A stretch of DNA of 64,000 bases from NCBI GenBank assembly GCA_904066235.2, contig CAJFCV020000004.1, forward strand, positions 5,208,001 to 5,272,000, in the 5' to 3' direction. How positions within the stretch are numbered: position 1 is the first letter of the stretch; every line of letters starts with the position of its first letter. A program made the position numbers and the translations under genes. Below the pieces are notes generated by a model. That model was not told where the DNA came from, searched no databases, and was given only the letters and a program-made list of their open reading frames with translations. The stretch is from Bursaphelenchus xylophilus (lineage: Eukaryota > Nematoda > Chromadorea > Rhabditida > Aphelenchoididae). Of this stretch, positions 40,022 through 49,990 are shown piece after piece.

Positions 40022-40715
40022 TTTAATTTAAATAAAGCGTTTGTATAGCTGCGATTAGCTTCTTCTAGTCTGGTGTGATATCAAATCTCTTGTATAATAT
40101 GGGAATGTGTTCTTTGAGGTCGTAACTCATTCCTCCGACCATTCGGAACCCTTCCAATTAGACTCCTGATTTGGATTACCGCAGGATCGGGTGGGTTGTA
40201 GGAAAGTAATCCTCGCCTGACCTACTGGCAGATCGCCTCCTCACCTCACTCATCGCTTGTTTTTTCCGTCATCGGAGTCTTGGTTCTGTTATCTGTAAAT
40301 AAGAGAGGGCTCATTAATCCTGATCTTGTCGGTTTGCTCAGTTTCAGAGGGACTCCGGAAGAAGGAGGCGCTTCTGAATCCCGGCGTCCCTCCTCTCTTC
40401 AATCGATCCTTGTTCTCTTCAAGGAATTGCATTATAATAGAAGATTGCGCAAGAGCTGCGTGGCGAAACCTTTTTCCAAGAGTTTTTTGAATGCCTGAGG
40501 GCGTTGAACGACTCGGCGTTCGCCGTCGCCAGCAGCTCGGGTAACTTCCCCAGCTCGATATTACCCTCCTTGCTCCTTTTCTCTTAAATAATAAACCCTT
40601 CCGGAACTCCACACGGCTTTTCAGAACTTGTTGACGTTGCGCGATCTTCTGCCGCTCAGTCGTTCGCAGCTTCAATATTTATGTTTTCATAACAAAAGCT
40701 CCATTGTTTTTCAGA
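40022..40715. other. Intergenic, no supported gene
   Basis: About 690 bp. Open frames at 40280-40498 (+) and 40289-40675 (-) overlap each other and have no family signal. TTTTTCAG (40707-40714) stands just upstream of the next ATG and fits a trans-splice or 5' UTR acceptor. Confidence 0.5.
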
Positions 40716-42931
40716 ATGTCTGTCATCTTATTCTTGTTATTCTATTTGATCCCTTCTACTGTAAGTCATGTCACCTGGACATTCCCTGAGGCCAGATATC
40801 CTCCATTGGACTTTTTGGACACAGCCAGGACAGTAGGACCATGCGGAGTCCCAAAGTCCGATAGAAGTAAGTAAATCGTTATAGAAAACAAAAAAAAACA
40901 TAAGTAGTACCGACTTAATTTAAATTTCCAGGTACTTACACAACATTGAAAACGGGTACAAAATACAACGTCACCTGGAGGTTACAGTATCCCCACCAAG
41001 GAGGATTCCGTATCAGTCTGATTGATTACTTGGGCAATCAAGTGGAGCAATTAGCACCTCCAAGAACCGGTTCAGAAGGCAATTCCACCAGCTTTGATGG
41101 CCTGCAGGATCAAAGGTTAGTTATATTCAAACCGTCTTAACTTATTTTATTGCAGTTTGGAGGATCATCAAATTAAATTTGATAGTATTTGTCCCAATTG
41201 TACCTTGGTTTTGGAGAGACAAGCACTGGAATGGGGTCCCTCATACAAATTCAAATCTTGTGCTGAAGTTCATGTAGTTGAGATTGATCCAAGTCAAGGC
41301 AAGGATTGTATGGGAAGAGGGAAGAGGGACGACACTGGATATTGTGAATGTAATAAAGGATACTCCGGAGATCTCTGTCAATATCAAAATGATTGTGATG
41401 GAGATAAGGACTGCTGGAATGGTGGAAGATGTATTGCCAACGGCATATTCCCCAACAAGAAATCTTGTTTCTGTCAATACGGATGGCACGGAAAAGATTG
41501 CAGAGACAGTATGTTACAGCAATGTAGCCTTACAACAATACTTTAGGGTCTGGTCCGCTCTTTATAGATGATACCTGCTTCAATTACAATGAAACCGTGG
41601 ATACAACTGATTTCAAATATAATATGTATAATCCCAAATGCTACAAGGAACATCAGCTTACCAAAGACGATTTGTTATACTCTAGAGTTCTAAAAGTAAC
41701 CTAACTTCCCTAGCCTTTATCACATTTTTAGGACGAGTTGGAAGTAATTTTGGATTTCAAAACGGAATCGTATGTAGCCTTGGGATGGAGGCCAACTAAT
41801 ATTCCTCGAAGTTGTCGCTTATTCCCTAATTTGGACAACAAAAAAGAAGAGAGTTCACAGACAGCGGGATACGGTACCACGATGACTTTATTTTAAAATC
41901 CTTTCAGCTAAATCTGCACTTGATGCATCGTTGCATGGAATGGATTGCACTGACATCATCATGGCATCTGTAGTGCATGGAGACTTCCTTCATATTGAAG
42001 ATATGTACACCCGGGATAGATCAACCCCCATCTCGGATAACATCCTCGATGGCGAACAATCATTGACTACTGCCTATGGGATTCAAAGGAATGAACGGAC
42101 AATTGTAATGTTCAGAAGAGGAATCAGAGGTAATTACACGTTATAATATCAGTCAATCTTCGGCTTTTAGAAATCGAGCCCTCAGATCACCCTCTCGGTC
42201 CCGGAGAAATGCATTTTATCCATGCCAAAGGTCAACAACAAGGTTCTTACAAACATTTCACTCCGTCGGCTCTCGAAAAGAACAATGTGAGCGTTAAAGA
42301 CTTCTACAAAGACGATCAATGGAGATATCACGGAAGTAAGTAAACGAAAATAATATTTTTTATGAGTCAAAAGACTGACTTTTTTGCATACATGTTTGTA
42401 ATTTAATTACAACATTTAGGTGAAAATCGAGGGGTCCACAGGATCGAATTAGTCAGTCCAAATGAGATGACCGCTGGGAAAAGTTTCCTTCTCCATAAAG
42501 TTGATGTCCTGGAGAGACCCCATTCGGATCCATCTCCCTTCAGAGATGAAGTCATCCCTCGACCTCAAGCTTCTTCTACATCGACATCAGTAGTGATTGT
42601 TGATCTCGAAAAGGAGAATGAGAATACAAGCGAGACTTTTGGAAGGACAAATGAAGCCACAAAAACTACAGTTACCCACGAGACACTTACAGTAGAAGAC
42701 AGTCCCACTACGAAGAAAAGCAAGGTTGGATTGGTAACTGTTCCAGAGAAGACAATATCGGATAGCACAGAACGTACCACTCCAGAACACACCCAACAAG
42801 GAACAACAATGTCTTCAAAGGCCATCGAGAAACACAGTCCCACCTCAACGTCCGCTTCCCAAGTCCATTCCTTAACCATTACTTTCATCTTGCCAGTTTT
42901 CTTATTTATTGTTTTCACGCTTTACCAATGA
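40716..42931 (+). CDS. Histidine-first copper-protein-like + EGF + DOMON domain protein, membrane- or GPI-anchored
   Basis: Exons: 40716-40866, 40932-41115, 41156-41508, 41547-41695, 41732-41873, 41908-42129, 42171-42335, 42420-42931; 625 aa. A signal peptide (1-17, ending STVS) is followed directly by His18 in HVTWTFPEARYPPLDFL, then GPCG, YPHQGGFRISL, and CPNCTLVLERQALEW...SCAEVHVV. This His-first, P-x-x-R, PCG, Q...CA(D/E)-V pattern resembles LPMO-like X325/BIM1 copper domains. EGF-like cysteines follow (CECNKGYSGDLC; CFCQYGWHGKDC). Next is a DOMON domain of the dopamine-hydroxylase kind (YVALGWRP, DCTDIIMASV, IEDMYTRDRSTP, then GEMHFIHAKG). A Thr/Ser-rich stalk and a hydrophobic last 20 residues suggest a GPI or tail anchor. 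The start of exon 4 could be 41547 or 41569. Enzyme activity is inferred and untested. Confidence 0.8.
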
Positions 42932-44134
42932 TGTCATATGTAAATAATATTTCTTTATGTAGTGTTTGTCATGTGAGGGATCTTGATTGATCTCAACGCT
43001 GTGATCTCGAGACTTGGAGTTTTGTTATTGCTCGGTGTTATGACCTCGAGAACAGAAAAGAGCCTGGCACGGACCAACACTTTCCGCTTTTTTGACTCAC
43101 GTCTTTTTTTCACGGCATTCGAGAGCAGAGAGCCCTAAAGGCAAAGGAACAGACCGTTCAATCCGAGCGAGAAGAACAGGATCAGGTGATTTCCACCCTC
43201 CCCGCTGATGCCTTGCCATGCCGCGCGGCAAGCCCCTGAATCGCGCGACAGAAAGATGGAGATCTCCACTCCCCGGCGTTTTCCTCCTCTTCCCGACCTC
43301 GGCGTCCGAATTTCCCCTTCTCCTTGAGTGTTTACAATCCGAATTGTAGACAAAGAAAGAGAACCGACTCACATCCATTTCCTTTTTCCCAAATCGGACA
43401 CGGTTTTGGGCCGGTAACCATAATTTATTAGTTGATTACCTTGTCGTTGTTATCTGACAGGGACATCAACTTGTTATGCCGTCTTCTCGATGTTACGAAA
43501 TTTGGTCACTTTCTTCTCTTCAAATTGAGCTGAAAATTAATTACGAATTACGTTGCCCATCTTCACACGTTTTTTATCGAACAAAATCGCGATGACGCGT
43601 TATTTAGACTTAATGAACAACAAAGTCTTATTTAGATTACGAAAAACCACGAAACCCCCTTACACTTATAAAAAAGACAACTACAGGATGGGTGGCTTAA
43701 AGGGTACTTGCCAAAAACATATTTAGCCAAAAGAACGGCTGTCACCATGAGTCATTTTTTAGACGTCCACTCTTTTCTTCCGAAAATCGGAAATCTCTCT
43801 TTGTAAATGGCCAAAGTAAAGTTTTATCGCGTTTCTCTCCACGTTATCATTGCAGAACTCTGTTTTATGTGTTTTGTAGCTTACATTTCTGTTTTTTTCT
43901 GAATCTAACAACCGATTACTCTGATAATTCGAGAATATTCTGATTTTGAAATAAGGAAACGTCTGTTTCTCAGCTTTTTCAACGCTTTTCGCCATGTCCT
44001 TGCATCACAGATATACGTTGAACTTGCAAAATGAAAGATATCTGCTTTTCAGACATTTCGGACTTGATTTAACCTTCGGATTTATTTGTTTTTTCCACAT
44101 TGCACTTGTCGATAACAGGTGATAACGACCGAAA
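42932..44134. other. Intergenic, no supported gene
   Basis: 1.2 kb. Minus-strand frames at 43097-43378 and 43135-43353 overlap and give basic, low-complexity products. I see nothing else; promoter for bec-1 expected at the right end. Confidence 0.5.
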
Positions 44135-46625
44135 ATGAATTGCTCTGTCTGCTCCGACCTTTTACAAGTACATCCAAGTCTGCTAAACGATCAACTCAAG
44201 ACAGTTCTGGAGGTATTTAATGCCTTACCCTAAATTTATTCCTTTAGAATCGGAATTCGAATGGAGCGTCTCCGCTGAATAGTGGGAAACTGTTGGAATT
44301 AATAGCTAACTCGTCAAATCCATTAGATGTACCGATCTGCAGGGTATGGTTGGTTTGTAAACTGAATAAGGTGTTTGCCTATAATACATGACTTTCTGTA
44401 ATAATATTCACAGTGCTAATTATACACATTGCAGATATGTTGCAATTCAATATCCGAAGATCTCAGCAAACAGTTAACAGAATTGGATAAAGAATACATT
44501 GAGTATAAGAATGTTTACGAAAGTCTTCTGGAACAAAAAGAATCAAACAAAATGGATGAACAAACTGCCAAGAGAAAGCTCGATGAACTGACGGTGAGTA
44601 ATATTCATATATTTTACCTTAAATGTTTAGAGAGAGGAGAGTGAATTGATGGACGAATTGAATGGACTTCTGAAGAGCGAAAGAGAGTTAACACAAGAAC
44701 TGAAGGATAAACAAGATGAGCAGAAGAAAATGTTGGAGAAAGACGAGGAATTATACCGGAAGCTTAGGGACAATCATCGGTAAGGCGTTGTTTGTTTCTT
44801 ATTAAGTTTTGGGTCTAGAAGGCGTAAAGGCTCTACTTCGATTCGCCGTCCTGTTGGATTTCAGTCTATGATTTTTTCGTGCTGAGCGCACTAAAGCTAT
44901 CATTCGTAAGACCTCGAAAAGTTGTCATAAGAACCGGTTTCAAAAATTGTCAACAGAATTCGGCCTCGGAGTTCGACGGCTTCAAATTATTTCGGGCTTA
45001 TTCATTTGACTTATTTCCGACTCAATCTCGGGGAATAATTCTTAACACAGATTTCGACGTGTGCCGTAAAACAGCCCTAAAATATTCTCGCAACACTCTT
45101 TACGGTGTTAAAATTATGGCTAGACGACAACGACGATCACTGGAGTTAATAATACAAGTTTTTAAGACCCTGCGATGTGCAGTGTGCCTTTAACTTCTTA
45201 AACATGATCGTATCCGCAGGCGTTTTTTTTAATATGGGTAAAAATTCCTGCAGTACTTTTTGCATACTGCAGAACGTAGGATAACAGGTTCCGTTTTCAT
45301 TTTTTGGCATTCCGCGGTCTATTTTTCTAAGCCAGTAATCCGTTGGCAGTTTTTTGAAACCGGTTCCCGAATACTTTTCAAAGGGTCTTGAATGGTATAC
45401 AACACGTTATTTGGCCATTTTGTGCAATTCGCCTGTTATGCTGAGCCTATGTTTAGCCTTAGGGTCAGGTCGAATAAGCGTGGGCTTACTGTTGTTCCCA
45501 TACTTTTATGAGCTAAACAACGTTATCTGGTTTCAGTACTTTGAGTGAACAGTCCGCTGAACTCCGAAGTCTAAAGACCCAGGTGAATTATGCTCAAGAA
45601 CAACTGGAGAAGTTGCTCAAGACAAATGTCCTCGACATGGCTTTCTTTATTTGGAAGGATGGAGAATATGGAACGATCAATGGTCTGAGGTTAGGACGAT
45701 TACCCGCTGATAACGTGGATTGGCACGAGATTAACGCAGCCTTTGGTCAGGTGGCGATGCTGATGGTGGTCAGTTATTTTTAGATCAGTTTAGACCTTTC
45801 TTGCTGTTATATTGCTATGCCAGACCGTTGTTTGTTGAGTTCTCCTTTTTTTACCGTATTCTCTTTTCTTTTAAGCAAAAAAAAATAATGTTAATCAAGG
45901 TCAATTGTCCTTTCTTTCAGGTGATGTGCAGACATGTTAGTCTCAAGTTGGAAAACTACGAGATCGTCCCTTTTGGATCACATTCGATTATTCGACATCT
46001 AAAAGGCAGTAAAGTGGAGGAGTATCAGCTTTATGGAAGCGGGTCTTGGCGGCCGTTTGGACTGTCGACCTTGGATCATGGAATCGTCGCTTTCGTCGAC
46101 TGTTTCTGCCAATTGGAAAATAAACTCAAGGAGAATTTCCCCAAAGTAAGATTGTAACTCTGGTAGTGTAATATCAAATTATTAGTATTTTTTCAAAGGG
46201 CTTTCAAACTCTCCTTTGTATCTTTTCTTGGCCCCATGACAGCTTAATCCTCGTTACGCACACAATTTGTATATTTAGAGAATTGAATTAACTTTTTGAG
46301 TGTGAAATTATACTTTCTGAAGGGTTAAAAAACAGCAGCCGTGGGACTTGGAGTTTCTTCCCTTTCCTGAGTGTTTACCCAAATATATGTTGTAGTTTGT
46401 GTGGAATTCTGATGTTTTCAGGCCGAAAGAATTCTCCCGTACAGGATGGTCAAGGATAAGATCATCGACCAGGAATCCCAGTACCTGGTGAAGATGCAAT
46501 TAAACTCGGAAGAACGGTGGACTAAAGCCATGAAGTGTCTGTTGTTGAATATGAAAAGAGTCGTGGGCATCTTGGCGAACAATCGGATCACTCTCGAATC
46601 CCCCAAGGCCAATGGAACTGAATGA
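44135..46625 (+). CDS. bec-1: Beclin 1 / Atg6 autophagy protein
   Basis: Scaffold of the class III PI3-kinase (VPS-34) complex, which acts in autophagy and endosomal sorting. Exons: 44135-44212, 44248-44343, 44435-44593, 44631-44779, 45537-45768, 45921-46145, 46422-46625; 380 aa, near C. elegans BEC-1. N-terminal CxxC pairs (C3/C6 and C57/C60, in CRIC) match the paired Beclin N-terminal motifs. Between them SGKLLELIANSS (about 38-49) is in the place of the BH3 helix. A coiled coil spans about 65-190, and the evolutionarily conserved domain starts with AFFIWKDGEYGTINGLRLGR and INAAFGQVAML, continuing to YRMVKDKI and the final NSEERWTKAMKCLLLNMK. Intron 4 is 757 nt; several others are 36-40 nt. 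skn-1 follows 304 bp downstream on the same strand. Confidence 0.95.
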
Positions 46626-46929
46626 AAGCCCATCAAAGGACGAGTGGATATTAATCTATTTTATTCACGACACTTGGGTTATCAACCAGCATGTTATCCC
46701 ATTGGATTAGTCACATATCTGGTAGAACGGGTTACTGTACATATAATGTAAATAAAGAGAGTATATGACCGGATCGTCCTCTTCCCCGCAGTTTTAATCT
46801 GCTTGAATATCTTGTCCTTCTAGGACTCTCTCCTTGCATTCTCTGCATCTCCTTCCTTTATTAATTTGTTTGTTTTCAGAGTTTAACCTTGCGATTGGCT
46901 TTAGTTTTGTGGTCTAAGCGAGAGAGTGA

Positions 46930-49900
46930 ATGGAGAAAAGGAATCTGGAGAAATCGGACGCCAGAGTGGAGGAGAAAGAAGAGACGGCTGTCCAGGTGAG
47001 GCCGCGGAACAGAGAACCCTCGCGGCGGTGTGGCGCTCCCCCCAGAAGAACGGCAAGAAGAGAGAAGAGCGGCGAGTCGAGTGCTTTCCTCTTGTTTCTG
47101 GTATTAACCCATTCATTGACGCCACCGATGGAGACTCCGAAGTCCTCGGTGAGGACACTCTTTGATCCAATGGTCGGCGAGTTTTGTGCCGACTTTGACA
47201 TCACTCGCCTCAAGGCTTTCCTTGAACCCAAGCTTAGGTAAATGATTTTGAAATCTGTTGATTCGTCAGTTTTTTTAATTCCAAAACTTTTTCTTTGCGG
47301 AAATCGATTTTTTTGACTGATAACGTGACTTCTTTTGGTTGATTTGATTAAAAACATAGTGCCATTAACAAATCCAAACTTAAATTTGTTAATCCAGATA
47401 TCGAAATGATGCCGCCCTGGCTCACTTCGCCTACAAATCAATGCCCCAAGAAACCACCGTGAACATGTTGATGGTCTCCAGCCAGCACATGAACCCGATG
47501 AGAGGCCAAGCCCAACCTGCAGACCCATCTCTCCTTGATTATGATGCTATTGATGCTTCCTGGAGAAGAGATATCGAATTGGAAAAAGGGATTGGCGCTT
47601 TGGACACTTCCGGGTATAATGGATGCACAGATCAAGGATGTTCAAGCTCAGGTTTGGACACAGCTTCAGATCAATTCCAAAGAGATTTACAGATCTTGAC
47701 ACAGAAAAGTGTTCTTGGCGTAAGTTTGGGTTTATTACACATCGGACAGAAAATTGGGGTGCTAATTTAGTCCAAGGATAATTTACAAACAAAGTATTGC
47801 GGGAGTTTGGCATGACAACTGTAGTCGAACCAGGTCCCATGAAGGTCCTGGTTGTAGGCCATATAAACACAATCCACCTCGGGTTCATTTGGTTGACTGG
47901 AATCCCAGTTTAAATAATGAACTGGATTAGAATCACTCCATTCGTAAGATCCCTCGGTATCTCTGACCTTGTTTAATCCAATCCAGATATTGTTTTCTAA
48001 AAAGTATTACAATTGCTTACGACATTTTCCTCTTACTTTTTCGTAATTTGTGAACAAAATCGTTCTCGGCCAAATCTTTGATCGAAACTAGATGGGCCCC
48101 CAATTCCCTACAGAAATTCTCGGCTGGAATCCACATTAATTCCTCTTGGAACAGGCGATACCAGTGGCCAGCATACATTTTCCATCCCTGAGTAATATGA
48201 TCCTTGTTTGTCTTACCTCATTTTACCTGGTTCATGAGATTTGAGACTGTCAGAATCCTCAACTGCTTCTCTAGTTTGGTATCAAAACGTGTAACATTTT
48301 TTAAGTCTGCGGGAATAACCGTATCGATGTACTGACAGTGAGCGTAGCAGGAGAGAAATGTGATTAGAGCGATCAATTTCATCGGAAAGGAACAAATTTT
48401 AGACTGATAAAGTGAAAAGGCTCTCGATTAAGTCCTGATAAACAAATATTATCACCATAATTTTCGAACAAAGCGAAAGTGACGTTGTCATTTTTTCAGA
48501 CATTATCAACTGAAGAGACCTTCCAATATGAAGATCTGGCCAAAGCCCAATTCGCCGACTTTTACCATCAGATTCCCAATGTCCAGAAGACCAAGAGTCG
48601 AACACCAGAATGGCTTTCTCCCACAAATATGGCCAAGGCTTTGGGAGATCTGCAAGATCCCTCAGAGTGCTTCAATAATCTCAAAGATACTCCCCATTCA
48701 TCCAGTTACAGTGATCTTACTCTTTGCCAAGAACAAAATATGTTGGTAAATGACGTCAATCTGGGTGTGGAAAGAGAAGTGTCGGACGTGGAGGAAGAAG
48801 AATTACCCGAGGAATTCAAAGACTTTGACACTTCCACTTCTCTTAATCTGTCGTGGAGTGAGACTTCCCAAGTTCTTAATGATGAACAAGTCAGGGCCGA
48901 TCTTGGAGATGGTATGTTTATATTAGAATTCGGAATTTCTATGTGTATGTTTACTAAGACGTGATTTTTTAGCATATTGGCTTCACGAATTCGAAGGTAT
49001 GGAAATGCTGGGTGAATTCCAAAACTATTTCAACGAAGATGAGGAGGATTCTGAATCCAGAGAATCAAGTCCAGTTCCAGATGTTGGTCGGGTCGAAGAG
49101 GTACATCAGTGTGAAATGGAGAGAGATATGACTCCATCCAGTGGGTAAGTGTATTAATTATTGTCCTTATTCTTTAAGAATTGGGTCAATGCGTTCATCT
49201 GGTTCTTCTCCTTCCCAAAACGACGAGGTCGGTGTATCAGACATCGAGAACAGACATTATCTCCACTCTCGAGTCTACAACAAACTCGCTCCAATGGTCA
49301 GACACAGTCATTCTTCTGTTTCTTCGGAGTCTTCGTTTGATTTTGACACTGTCAGGTTTGGAAAAAATCGACTGAACTCAATGTTTGGACCCTCTTCCAT
49401 CCCTCGTCCGTTATCCGCACAAAACGGAGGAATTCAGCAAAGAAAGAGAGGGCGCCAATCCAAAGACGAACAGCTTGCTATGGAGAATGCTCTGCCTGCA
49501 TCGGCCGAGGAATTTGCGGCCATGACTCATATGGAGATCCAGAGATTTATGAGGGATCCCAGCTTGACTCCACAACAAAAGGCTCTTATCAAGAAGATCA
49601 GAAGAAGAGGTTCGTAGTCTTTTATAATTATTAGCTAGGTGGGAGTGGGAAAGGGAAGTCCCGAATGTGGCCCGGGTTACGGTAACGAGTTCTTTGCTGG
49701 TAGTTGTAACCAGTGAAAAATACAGATGTCTAATTTTTGAATGCCAATTATAATATTGGAGCATGTAGAAAAGTAAGCCCTCTTTTTGTGTAAAGGGCAA
49801 TACGTTGAGATAATTGGAAATGAATCGCAAATTATTCATGTTGTTTTGTTTAGGGCGGAACAAGGTGGCGGCCAGAAAGTGCAGAGAACGTCGCACTGCG

Positions 49901-49990
49901 GATGGGCCCATGGAAAACGAGGTCCAACCCTCGACCTCCTCGAACAGCCTCCTCAATGACCCCTCCAATTTGAGCTTGTTTGACTATTAG
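46930..49990 (+). CDS. skn-1: SKN-1/NRF-type transcription factor, CNC domain without leucine zipper
   Basis: Stress-response and endoderm-specifying activator. Exons: 46930-47237, 47398-47719, 48500-48911, 48973-49144, 49179-49609, 49854-49990; 593 aa. A basic N-terminus then SSAFLLFLVLTHSLT recalls the membrane-targeted SKN-1A form; ATG 47128 could start a shorter form. LLDYDAIDASWRRDIELEKG (about 148-166) matches the DIDLID activation motif, and FQRDLQILTQKSV then TEETFQYEDLAK match SKN-1 blocks. The end carries RKRGRQSKDEQLA, the CNC fold and IKKIRRRG + RNKVAARKCRERR (basic region). No leucine heptads follow, as in SKN-1; instead a 30-residue Ser/Asn-rich tail ends SLFDY. The last donor is weak (GTTCGT); reading through it stops after IRRRGS. 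A lectin gene lies reversed in intron 2. Confidence 0.92.
47767..48382 (-). CDS. C-type lectin domain secreted protein, nested in a skn-1 intron
   Basis: Minus-strand exons 48227-48382, 48037-48187 and 47767-47996, with introns of 39 and 40 nt; 178 aa. MKLIALITFLSCYAHC is a signal peptide. After a short helical spacer, the CTLD reads GWKMYAGHWYRLFQEELMW, AENFCRELGAHLVSIKDLAE, NNIWIGLNKVRDTEGSYEWS, NWDSSQPNEPEVDCVYM, then GTWFDYSC and LPQYFVCKL before the stop. WIGL and the disulphide cysteines are canonical. The loop motif is QPN with a following EPE, and WFD is in the WND position, so Ca2+/sugar binding may be partial. The whole gene lies within skn-1 intron 2 (47720-48499), antisense to it. 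Each exon is too short to stand out alone; the joined protein is unmistakable. Confidence 0.9.

Noticed and set aside
41509..41568. Alternative longer intron in the DOMON-protein gene ending at TTTATAG
   Set aside because: Both acceptors keep frame; I preferred the 38-nt intron ending at 41546 because it fits the usual size here, but the choice is not proven.
43097..43378. Overlapping minus-strand frames of 93 and 72 codons
   Set aside because: Two frames over the same bases with basic low-complexity products; no motif and no clear splice partners.
44879..45193. 104-codon frame inside bec-1 intron 4
   Set aside because: No family signal; it lies wholly in an intron and has no convincing splice sites of its own.
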